From assembly GCA_963819645.1 (NCBI GenBank), contig CAWFWZ010000012.1:1-64000 (forward strand): 64,000 bases of DNA, given 5' to 3'. The notes below the pieces were generated by a model. That model did no database searches. It saw nothing but the letters and a program-made list of their open reading frames with translations, and was not told the origin of the DNA. Shown here one piece after another: positions 10,695 through 19,271 of the stretch; positions within the stretch are counted from its first letter, which is position 1; the number at the start of each line of letters is the position of its first letter. The translations under genes and the position numbers were made by a program. The stretch is from CAVVDY01 sp963819645. GTDB taxonomy: Bacteria; Acidobacteriota; Terriglobia; Terriglobales; Acidobacteriaceae.

Positions 10695-11099
10695 TTATGG
10701 TTCGTCGTCCACGCTGATGCGTAGAGACTTCAGAAACTTTGCATCTTGCCCGGTAAGCTCGAAATCAGGCGGCGACTTGCGATTGACCAGCGTGGGTTCT
10801 TCCTCCGCCTCGCGCTGATTGAAGCCGATGGTCGCCTCCAGCACCAGAAACACGTCGTAACCGCCGGCTTTGATGCGTGAGATCACCTCAGCAATCTCGT
10901 CCGAGTCGGAGATCGACTGGTTGATGGCCTCGCCCAGTTCCTTCATCATGTTTTTTAATTTTGTATCCACATTGCACCTGAACCTGCCTTCAGCCGCGCT
11001 CACCAGTCGCGCTGCCAAGGCGTCAGTCATTTCTTTCGATGCCTCAGGCCCGGGAGAAGTTTTGCCCTCGTCAGAGTTGCCACGCCGGGACGGGACCAT
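10695..11099 (-). CDS. Conserved hypothetical protein, soluble
   Basis: A 134-aa, highly charged protein without membrane segments. The ATG is directly preceded by GGCGGAGG, and a possible -10 box (TATTCT) sits about 15 bases upstream. The middle is a helical region (AALAARLVSAAEGRF, KNMMKELGEAINQSISDSDEIAEVISRIKAGGYDVFLVLEATIGF). The tail is acidic (LRISVDDEP). No family is recognised. It is divergent from the small membrane-protein genes that follow. Confidence 0.7.
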   Translation of the reverse strand: MVPSRRGNSDEGKTSPGPEASKEMTDALAARLVSAAEGRFRCNVDTKLKNMMKELGEAINQSISDSDEIAEVISRIKAGGYDVFLVLEATIGFNQREAEEEPTLVNRKSPPDFELTGQDAKFLKSLRISVDDEP

Positions 11100-11136
11100 C
11101 CTCCGCCACTGCTAGAATACCCACAGCGCAAACCCC

Positions 11137-11497
11137 GTGCAAAGCGAGAAAAATCCTGAGGCAACTCGTGACTTTGGTACCCGCGGACGGGCGCTGCTGC
11201 GCGTCGCGGGACGCCGCACCGGTGAGAATCGCTGGATTCGCGCGTTCTACCGCGCCGGCGATGTTACCGTTCGCCACACCGGACGCGTCGCCCGCGTTCT
11301 CTGGTTGGAAGTCACCGGCTTTATGTTTCTCTGCCTGGCGATAGTTGGCGCAGCAGCCGGATTTCGCGAGTATCACCGGTATGCTCAGGGGCGAAGCCGG
11401 ATTCGGCAAAGTGGCCGTCGCCGCAGTCTTCACTCTGATGTTCCTGTACTTCGGGGCGAACTCGTTTTGGAGATCGCGAAGACCGTCCGGAAAATAG
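11137..11497 (+). CDS. Small membrane protein, frameshifted at a G run
   Basis: The product has a basic N-terminal half (RALLRVAGRRTGENRWIRAFYRAG), then a membrane helix (VLWLEVTGFMFLCLAIVGAAAGF). A second helix in another frame (VAVAAVFTLMFLYFGANSFW) ends at TAG 11495-11497. The frames join as YAQG / EAGFGK when one G is removed from the GGGG at 11386-11389, a classic homopolymer error. The result is a two-helix protein of about 120 aa. The start is uncertain, since the conserved part begins well after residue 10. The next gene starts 10 bases after the stop, so the pair is an operon. Function unknown. Confidence 0.65.
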
Positions 11498-11507
11498 CGG
11501 AGGTCGT

Positions 11508-11768
11508 ATGAAGGTTGTGAAGGTCGTGACTGGTGGAATACTCGGGCTGCCCATTGGAGCAGTACTCGGGTTTGTGGCCGCCGCGTGGTGGTCAACTCTG
11601 GGATCGCCGTCTCCTGCGCCGGGTCAGGGCGTTGGATGGGACCCGATTTCGCTCCTGCACCTACCGATGTTTTGGGCCAGCGTGATGTTCTGTGCACTGG
11701 CTTTTGCGTGCGTGTTTGGATACCTGTTCAGCCGGATCGGCCACAACAAACGCCCTTCGCACGTGTGA
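11508..11768 (+). CDS. Small two-helix membrane protein
   Basis: An 86-aa protein starting MKVVKVVTGGILGLP with GCGGAGG nine bases before the ATG. Two hydrophobic helices are separated by a Pro/Gly-rich loop (GILGLPIGAVLGFVAAAWW and MFWASVMFCALAFACVFGYLF). It lies 10 bases after the preceding membrane protein and is probably co-translated with it. Family unknown. Confidence 0.75.
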   Translation: MKVVKVVTGGILGLPIGAVLGFVAAAWWSTLGSPSPAPGQGVGWDPISLLHLPMFWASVMFCALAFACVFGYLFSRIGHNKRPSHV

Positions 11769-11910
11769 CCTTCCTCACAGGCGGGTCGCAACAAAACGCG
11801 CCATAATAATCAGTCTAGCTAGCTGATTCGAACTTGAGTGGAGCACCGCCAATCCGAATTGGGTGGAGCACGCCTTCACAGGCGTGCAACCTAAGCTTGA
11901 TTTTGCGAGC

Positions 11911-12050
11911 TTTGTATCAGGGCACGGCTTCAGCCGTGCCGCCAACGGCCGGAAGAAAATGGCCTTTAGGCCCTGAAAACTACCGCAGGGGCTAAAGCCC
12001 GCCTCTTTTCTTACCCTGTCGGCCCGACTGAAGTCGGGCCCTGATACAAA
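11911..12050. repeat. 140-bp palindromic element, full copy 1 (TTTGTATCAGGGC family)
   Basis: The ends are mutual inverted repeats: TTTGTATCAGGGCACGGCTT on the left, and GTCGGGCCCTGATACAAA on the right. Each end carries its own hairpin (GGCACGGCTTCAGCCGTGCC; GCCCGACTGAAGTCGGGC). A third hairpin lies between (GGCTTTAG / GGGGCTAAAGCCC). It sits between the small membrane proteins and the mutase gene. Confidence 0.8.
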
Positions 12051-12114
12051 TCGTTTCACGACGAACTTTTGAGCGCACACCCACCCGTGCTCCATCCGCA
12101 ATGAAAGGGCTCCA

Positions 12115-13734
<1,620 letters not shown>

Positions 13735-13800
13735 AGGCAGTGCGGCTTGGTCGCCCCTGTCCCGCAGCGTCTGGTTCAGATGGCAAAGGGGTTTAGAAAA

Positions 13801-13834
13801 GCGGCCCGGAAGTAGTAGAGAATTTCCGGGCCGC
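13801..13834 (+). terminator. GC-rich hairpin after the mutase gene, possible terminator
   Basis: A perfect 11-bp stem GCGGCCCGGAA / TTCCGGGCCGC lies 67 bases after the mutase stop. There is no U run, so this is at best a weak or Rho-assisted stop or a processing hairpin. Confidence 0.4.
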
Positions 13835-13865
13835 ACTCATCGCCGGTTCATGATGATGAGTGGAA

Positions 13866-13940
13866 GTCACGACCTTGCCGCACCGTCCTGTCAGGGTGGC
13901 CCTCCCCTGAGTCACCGGGGGAGGCGCTACAGATCGTGAC
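13866..13940. other. Candidate structured RNA: three-way junction
   Basis: An outer stem GTCACGA (13866-13872) / TCGTGAC (13934-13940) encloses two hairpins. One is CAC..CCTG-T-CAGG-GTG at 13881-13898. The other is CCTCCCC/GGGGGAGG at about 13901-13924. A further hairpin precedes it (ACTCATC / GATGAGT, 13835-13861) and another follows (ACGAC..AACGC / GCGTT..GTCGT). The strand is unknown, because the palindromes fold on both. No known riboswitch signature matched by eye. Confidence 0.4.
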
Positions 13941-14040
13941 CCCACGACAATAACGCGCGAGCAATGCGTTGTCGTTGCGCTGGGGCATTCAGGTCGTTGT
14001 GCGGCGTCAATCAGAGGCGTATCCGTGGCGTCTAACCTTC

Positions 14041-14076
14041 AAACAAAAAAAGGGCCGGGGAAAATTCCCCGGCCTT
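14041..14076 (-). terminator. Intrinsic terminator of the PEP-CTERM gene
   Basis: On the minus strand a perfect 8-bp stem GGCCGGGG / CCCCGGCC with an AATTTT loop is followed by CTTTTTTTG, 17 bases after the PEP-CTERM stop. Confidence 0.85.
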
Positions 14077-14092
14077 GCTGTCGTTGAATCAA

Positions 14093-14713
14093 TTAGTTAA
14101 GGAAGCGACGACGCAACATTCCAGCCGCTCCGAGTAGGCCGGATCCAAACAGCAGGACGCTGCCTGGCTCAGGTGTGCTGGTGCCCTCTACCTTGAATCC
14201 CATCCCCTGGATGTTATCCGTCTCAACTCCGTTGACGATGGAGTACGCGTTGTTTCCATTCAAAGGATGCGAGGTCGTGTCCCAGCCCAGCGGAGCATCG
14301 ACACCGCTCAAGTTGAGAAAATAAGATCCCCCGGAGAGGCTGGTCGCAAAATTGATATCAAACAAACAGACAACACCGTCGGGATCGCAAGCATAGATTT
14401 GCGGCAATGCGCTGGTACCTGATGCAAAGGTAGTTCCGCCGCCCAACGGGGAAGATGTAACCGACCAGTTCACCGTGGTGGCGTCGGTTCCCCAGGTAGG
14501 CGTGGCATCGAATTCCAGAATCTGCGTATTGCAGGTTCCGAAAGAGCAAGTGAACTGGTTCGAGGCCATGTTGCTGCCTGAAATATCCCACATTGCTTCG
14601 AACTCATTGCCTCCACCGTTGTTGTAAAGCACGTCGATGGCGTGGGCCGGGATGCCCGACAATACCAGGAAACAGATTGCAAGGAACAACAAGGAAGTAA
14701 CGCGAAACTTCAT
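14093..14713 (-). CDS. PEP-CTERM sorting-signal secreted protein
   Basis: A 206-aa exported protein. The signal peptide (residues 1-25, LLFLAICFLVLSGIPAHA) is followed by a Gly/Ser/Thr-rich beta-type domain with two or three cysteine pairs. The C-terminal tripartite sorting signal is complete: PEP motif TPEPGS, hydrophobic stretch VLLFGSGLLGAAGML, then RRRFLN. Such proteins are processed by an exosortase and go to the envelope or extracellular matrix. No exosortase gene is in the window. AAGGAGAG lies eight bases before the ATG and TATAAA just upstream of that. The terminator follows directly. Confidence 0.93.
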   Translation of the reverse strand: MKFRVTSLLFLAICFLVLSGIPAHAIDVLYNNGGGNEFEAMWDISGSNMASNQFTCSFGTCNTQILEFDATPTWGTDATTVNWSVTSSPLGGGTTFASGTSALPQIYACDPDGVVCLFDINFATSLSGGSYFLNLSGVDAPLGWDTTSHPLNGNNAYSIVNGVETDNIQGMGFKVEGTSTPEPGSVLLFGSGLLGAAGMLRRRFLN

Positions 14714-15223
14714 TCTACAACTCTCCTTTTATACGCACTTGGTTTGAACTACTGTTGAGTTACAACTGCTCTTTTCACGGTCGGCATCAACGTCACTCTC
14801 AGGTAAGGCTGCATCCAGAGCGGCAACCAAACATGCGAAGCGGCGTTTCGGACTATCTCCGCCGCGCGGCGACGCTGTACCTCAATGACGAACGTCAGAG
14901 CGGCTGATCCTGAATGTGCTTTTGGAAAAGCTGCCGGTTAACATGAGATCGAATTTGACCTGTATGTTCTTTTCTGCCTGAAGGGCAAAGCAGTAGCGGA
15001 TGTGTCCTCCACCCCAGTGTTAGTTCCAGACCGCTTCCTCACCGGGTGCAGGTCCTAAACAACAACGGAATAGAATCGAGGAAAAGGTGCCGCGAGTCGT
15101 TGTCCGAGAGCAACTTGCTAATTGCGCGTGAGCAATGAGTCCGGCCGGATCGAGTAAGGAGTAAGACGAAGCTGCTTCAGGCGTCGCCTGGATGACCAAG
15201 CTGCGGCGGATAGCTGTCGCAAA
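14714..15223. other. 510-bp intergenic region
   Basis: This holds the ribosome site and probable promoter of the PEP-CTERM gene at 14714-14740. Short palindromic scraps such as CTTCAGGCGTCGCCTGGATGA lie near 15176. I see no coding region or conserved RNA in the remainder. Confidence 0.4.
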
Positions 15224-15922
15224 ATGGTCCTCTCACTTTTTCGCGGAGGAATGAAATTGCCGGAGCGATCAGAGATCCCTGCTGGCGATCTGTTCGCCGG
15301 CCGCCGGCCAACCAGTCACGAACGCATGACGGGACTGCCCTGGGATGCCTCCTACCACCAATCTAACCCTGCGCCGTGGGATATCGGCCATCCGCAGCCA
15401 GCCATTGTGCGTGTAGCATCCGCAGGCGGATTGGGCGGCCCCGTGCTCGACGCGGGCTGTGGCACCGGCGAGAACACTCTTTACCTCGCGTCTTTAGGAT
15501 TGTCGGTTCTGGGCGTTGACGTAGCTGAGACGCCGCTGGCGATGTCCCGAGAGAAAGCTCGCGAGCGTAGGCTCGAGGCTGAGTTCGCCAACGCTGACGC
15601 TTTCCATCTCGAGCGACTAGGACGTAGGTTTCAGACGGTGCTCGACTGCGGACTCTTCCACACCTTCGAGGCCGACGAGTGGCCGGCATACGTTGCGAGT
15701 CTGGCGTCGGTCACCGAGCCCGGCGGGACGTTGTATGTGTTGTGCTTCAGCGACCAAGGTCCCGATATCGGTCCCCATCCCGTCAGCGAGCAAGAGTTGA
15801 GAGCGGCATTCACCCCCAGCACCGGATGGAACATCGCCAGCGTCGAGGCTGACCGGGTGCAGACCAGATTCCACGGCGACAACGGCGCACCGGCCTGGTT
15901 GGCGACCATCAAACGAATCTAG
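15224..15922 (+). CDS. Class I SAM-dependent methyltransferase
   Basis: The reading frame gives 232 aa. The conserved domain starts at about Met35 (15326) with MTGLPWDASYHQ...PWDIGHPQPAIV. Motif I VLDAGCGTGENTLYLA binds SAM, VLGVDVAETPL is motif II, and the post-II motif is FQTVLDCGLFHTF. The layout resembles thiopurine S-methyltransferase/TehB-like small-molecule methyltransferases. Three starts are possible: 15224, 15251 (GGAGG but too close), and 15326. The true N-terminus is unresolved and so is the substrate. Confidence 0.85.
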   Translation: MVLSLFRGGMKLPERSEIPAGDLFAGRRPTSHERMTGLPWDASYHQSNPAPWDIGHPQPAIVRVASAGGLGGPVLDAGCGTGENTLYLASLGLSVLGVDVAETPLAMSREKARERRLEAEFANADAFHLERLGRRFQTVLDCGLFHTFEADEWPAYVASLASVTEPGGTLYVLCFSDQGPDIGPHPVSEQELRAAFTPSTGWNIASVEADRVQTRFHGDNGAPAWLATIKRI

Positions 15923-16004
15923 ACTTCACTGATTGTCATTCTGAGCGGAGCGAAGGACCTGTTTTTGCTTTGCACTTTTTGTAGCCTGCTGATGCCCTCA
16001 ATCC

Positions 16005-16010
16005 TATAAT
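16005..16010 (+). promoter_or_regulatory. -10 box of a leaderless transcript
   Basis: A perfect TATAAT ends seven bases before the GTG start of the next gene, so transcription should begin at or next to the start codon. There is no ribosome site between them, and no convincing -35 box. Confidence 0.6.
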
Positions 16011-16016
16011 CGCGGC

Positions 16017-17558
16017 GTGGCACAACCCTCCAAAGCAGGCGCGATATTTGTGTTCCTGTTTGGGCTGCCCTTCTTTGCCTTTGGCGCGTTTGCCAGCTAT
16101 GCGTTCTTCACCTCCGCTCCGTCGGTGCACAACAATTCGAATCCCGTAGCCGGCGCGATTTTTGCTTCGGTATTCGCCATCATCGGCGCCGGACTCATGT
16201 TTGGCGCCGTGTATGGATACGTGCGCTTGAAGCATGAAGCGGAAGCTAAGGACGCGAATCCGGACTCTCCATGGTTGTGGCGTGAGGACTGGGCGGAAGG
16301 CCGCGCCATCAGCAAGAACCGCAATACTATTTTTGGATGGTGGATTGGGACCATCCTGCTCAGCATGATCTGTGTACCCATCGCGGTGACCAATCTGCCG
16401 TCTCTGCTACGCAGCGCTGGTCCCAAGGGATTCTGGATACTTGCGGTGTGCCTGCTACCGGCAGCTCTGCTGGCAGGAGCGCTGCGCGCCACTCTTCGTC
16501 GCAGACGATACGGCCAAACCTATTTCGAATTCGCGTCACTGCCCTTTTCTCCAGGCAGGCGATTGAGCGGACAGATTCACCTGCGTTTCGACATTCCCGC
16601 CGAGCACGGGATCGACTTGCGGCTTTCCTGCATTCGCCGCATTGTTACCGGCTCAGGCAAGCAGCAGAGCGTGAGCGAAGTGCCGCTCTGGCAGCAGAAC
16701 AAGAACGTGCCGCAGCAGTCGTTGATGGCTAGCTCGCTGGGCACTTCGATTCCGGTTGAATTCGACATTCTGGAAAACGCTTACGTGACCAATCACGACG
16801 TGCCTCGGGACCAGGTGCTTTGGATGCTGCACGCGCAAGCCAATGTGCCAGGTGTGGATTACTCCGACGACTTCGAACTTCCAGTGTTTCGCTCGACACT
16901 GAAAGCAGCCTGGGCGAGCGCCGGGGCGGGAGCTGTCGATCGATCGGCGGAGTTCCGCACTGCTTTCGCGGCGGCTTCGTCGGAGCCGGACTCGTCCGCT
17001 TCACCTGTGCCCGCGCCCGCTCATCCGAAAGTAAAAGTTTCCACGAACATGCAGGGCGCGACGGAGTTCTACTTCCCGGCCTTTCGCAATCCTGGGCAGA
17101 CGCTGGTACTGCTGGGCGTCACGGTAGTTTGGACCGCCCTGGTGTACTACCTTTTTCATTCGAAAGCTCCGTGGTTTTTTGCGGTGGCTTTTGGGCTATT
17201 TGATTTACCGCTTCTTTATTGGTGCGTGCAAGGTTTGTTCGGCACAGCCAACATTGAGGTTGGCGGCGGGAGACTAATTTCGCGGCGAGAGATCTTCAGC
17301 AGCGGAGCCGGTCGCGAGATTTCATTCAGCGACATTGAATCCATCTGTGCAGCGACCGGAGTGCAGAACTCCAAGCCCTCTTACACGCTTCGTTTGAAGA
17401 CCAAAACCGGCAACACCCTCACGCTTGTCGACAGCATTGCTGACGACGGTGAAGCACGCTGGGTGGTGGAGCAGATTGAAACCCTCGTAGGACTGAAGGC
17501 CGACACCCGCGTTGTGCTGGAAAGTCTCGGAGGCGAGCTTGGTCCTCCGCCACAATGA
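16017..17558 (+). CDS. Polytopic membrane protein of unknown function
   Basis: A 513-aa protein from GTG 16017. Two N-terminal helices (residues 8-30 and 42-66) and two more (about 105-125 and 138-158) precede a soluble region of about 200 residues with many beta strands. Two further helices follow near residues 362-380 and 388-410, then a C-terminal soluble tail. The arrangement is reminiscent of DUF3592-type proteins, but I cannot assign a family. The start choice rests on the TATAAT located exactly one promoter distance upstream. Confidence 0.75.
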   Translation: MAQPSKAGAIFVFLFGLPFFAFGAFASYAFFTSAPSVHNNSNPVAGAIFASVFAIIGAGLMFGAVYGYVRLKHEAEAKDANPDSPWLWREDWAEGRAISKNRNTIFGWWIGTILLSMICVPIAVTNLPSLLRSAGPKGFWILAVCLLPAALLAGALRATLRRRRYGQTYFEFASLPFSPGRRLSGQIHLRFDIPAEHGIDLRLSCIRRIVTGSGKQQSVSEVPLWQQNKNVPQQSLMASSLGTSIPVEFDILENAYVTNHDVPRDQVLWMLHAQANVPGVDYSDDFELPVFRSTLKAAWASAGAGAVDRSAEFRTAFAAASSEPDSSASPVPAPAHPKVKVSTNMQGATEFYFPAFRNPGQTLVLLGVTVVWTALVYYLFHSKAPWFFAVAFGLFDLPLLYWCVQGLFGTANIEVGGGRLISRREIFSSGAGREISFSDIESICAATGVQNSKPSYTLRLKTKTGNTLTLVDSIADDGEARWVVEQIETLVGLKADTRVVLESLGGELGPPPQ

Positions 17559-17568
17559 GGCAGCGATG

Positions 17569-18021
17569 TCACCGAGTCCGCTGCGCCGATCTATCACCGA
17601 TCTTGCGACACAGCTCGCTGAGCTTCTTCTGTTCTTTCGGCGAAAGCGTATCGAGCGCCGCGGTAATCGCCGCCGCATGATCGGGAAAAATCTCGCCGAT
17701 CAGCTTCTTGCCCTTCAGCGTGAGCGACAAGATGTAAACCCGCGCATCTTCCGTGCTGCACTTGCGACTGACCAGCCCTTGCTTCTCCAGATTGCCTGCG
17801 ACCATGGTGAGATTTCCGCCGGTGGTCAGGATCTTCTTCGCAACTTCGGAGAGCGACATCGGCCCCAGGTGATAGAGGGCTTCCAGCACAGCAAATTGGC
17901 TAAGCGTAAGCCCGGTAGGCTCGAGTTGGCGTGACGCCGCGGTACGCAGCGCGTTCGCTGCGCGCATGAGTCTTCCGTAGGCGAGCAACGCAAGACGCTG
18001 CTGCGATGAATCGCGATACAT
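17569..18021 (-). CDS. MarR-family transcriptional regulator
   Basis: A 150-aa winged-helix regulator beginning MYRDSSQQRLALLAYGRLMRAA. The DNA-binding region is LTLSQFAVLEALYHLGPMSLSEVAKKI...TGGNLTMVAGNLEKQGLVSR, followed by the wing STEDARVYILSLT. It normally binds as a dimer to a palindrome and responds to small ligands. An apparent upstream extension (ATG 18117) is an artefact. Its first 30 codons are translated from the palindromic element at 18068-18209. The promoter immediately before 18021 confirms the short form. Its likely target is its own promoter or the neighbouring dehydrogenase. Confidence 0.92.
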   Translation of the reverse strand: MYRDSSQQRLALLAYGRLMRAANALRTAASRQLEPTGLTLSQFAVLEALYHLGPMSLSEVAKKILTTGGNLTMVAGNLEKQGLVSRKCSTEDARVYILSLTLKGKKLIGEIFPDHAAAITAALDTLSPKEQKKLSELCRKIGDRSAQRTR

Positions 18022-18028
18022 GACCGCG

Positions 18029-18056
18029 ATAATACTACGACGTTGAAGGAACTCAA
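18029..18056 (-). promoter_or_regulatory. Promoter of the MarR gene, leaderless type
   Basis: On the minus strand TTGAGT (18051-18056), a 16-base spacer and TATTAT (18029-18034) lie seven bases before the ATG at 18021. The transcript should start at the start codon itself. The left end of a palindromic element lies only 12 bp upstream of the -35 box. Confidence 0.65.
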
Positions 18057-18067
18057 TTTTGCCGAGC

Positions 18068-18209
18068 TTTGTATCAGGGCACGGCTTCAGCCGTGCCGCC
18101 CAGTGGAGCTTAAACACAGGCCTTCAGGCCCTGAAAAGCTAAGGCGAGGGCTAAAGCCCAAATTTCTATTTGCCCTTTCGGCCTGACTGAAGTCAGGCCC
18201 TGCTACAAA
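18068..18209. repeat. 142-bp palindromic element, full copy 2
   Basis: Ends TTTGTATCAGGGCACGGCTT and AGTCAGGCCCTGCTACAAA. It has the same three-hairpin layout as copy 1 with a central CCTTCAGG / GAGGGCTAAAGCCC part. It separates the MarR gene from the dehydrogenase gene. Confidence 0.8.
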
Positions 18210-18242
18210 GCGCCCCAACCCGAGACGTGCTTCAGCCCCGAC

Positions 18243-19128
18243 TTACTTCAGCCCCGCATTCTCCGCCGCCAGCTTGGCTGTCGCGCTCCAGTCCAATTCC
18301 TCCATCCCACGAGCGATGGCGGTCAACATGTGATCGCGAACGGTGCTGGCAAAGGGTAGCGCAACATCCACGCTCTCTGCCGCCGCGAGGGCGAGCTTCG
18401 CGTCCTTCAGCCCGAGACGCATCTTGAAGCCGGCCGGAGAGTAGCGCTGGCCGGCAATGATGCCTCCGTAGGTCTTGTATACCGGCGCAGCAAAAAGCGA
18501 ACCGGTCAGGAACTCGACATACTCCTGCGGATCGATGCCGTACTTGCGAGTGAGAGCAACGGCCTCGCCCAGCGACTCAATCACCGAAGCAATCAGGAAA
18601 TTGCCGCTGAGCTTCACGACATTCGCCATCTCCGGCTTGTCGCCCATCACGAACAACCGCTGTCCTACAGTTTCCAGTACCGTCCGGCAGCGCTCGACGA
18701 CCTCAGCTTTTCCGGCGGCTACGACAAACAGCTTTCCGGTCTCGGCCGCTTCGGGCCTGCCGAACACCGGCGCAGCGATGTACTGCTGGCCGCGTTCGGA
18801 ATGCTCCTTGGCCAGCCGCTGTGACAACGCAACGCTGATGGTGCTCGACGAAATGTGCACCGCGCCCTTGGGCAGCGCGTCGATCAATCCCCGGGCTCCG
18901 AAGACAGTAGACTCTCACCGCGCGATCGTCCGCCAGCATGGTGATCGCGATCTCCGCGTTGCGTACAGCCTCTGCCGGGGACGACGCTAGCTTTCGCGCC
19001 ATCGACTCCGAAGCTGCATCGGCCTTCGACGCCGTGCGGTTCCATACCGTGACGTCGTGCCCCGCCTTCAGCAGATGCCGCGCCATGTGAATGCCCATGT
19101 TGCCCAGTCCCAGAAATGCGATCTTCAT
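18243..19128 (-). CDS. NAD(P)-dependent beta-hydroxyacid dehydrogenase (HIBADH/GarR family), frameshifted
   Basis: About 294 aa once an extra A near 18917 is removed (AITMLADDRAV / ESTVFGARGLIDALPKGAVH). The N-terminal Rossmann fold MKIAFLGLGNMGIHMARHLLKAGHDVTVWNR binds the dinucleotide. The substrate loop is HISSSTISVALSQRLA, and the catalytic Lys lies in MANVVKLSGNFL. The C-terminal helical domain has SPAGFKMRLGLKDAKLAL. Members reduce or oxidise 3-hydroxyisobutyrate, tartronate semialdehyde or succinic semialdehyde; which one here is unknown. Confidence 0.88.
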
Positions 19129-19271
19129 CTAGTCCTCACTATGAATTGAACAGCAACTTATGGATGCGCCAGAGCGCATAACGGCGTCAGGCACCCGTAT
19201 ACCTAAAATCAAGCCTGCGGGATTCGACACAGGTCAGCAACCCGCAAGCATCCGCGTGAATCATTCGCTAA

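Noticed and set aside
11911..12050. CRISPR array suggested by repeated GTATCAGGGC motifs
   Set aside because: The motifs are inverted ends of isolated elements kilobases apart. There is no regular spacer pattern and no cas gene.
13866..13940. Hammerhead, cobalamin or cyclic-di-GMP riboswitch
   Set aside because: The CUGAUGA/GAAA core, the B12 box and the GEMM signature are all absent.
18021..18117. N-terminal extension of the MarR protein to ATG 18117
   Set aside because: The extra residues (RLKPCPDTK...) are translated from a palindromic element, and a promoter lies inside the extension. The same peptide appears wherever the element is translated.
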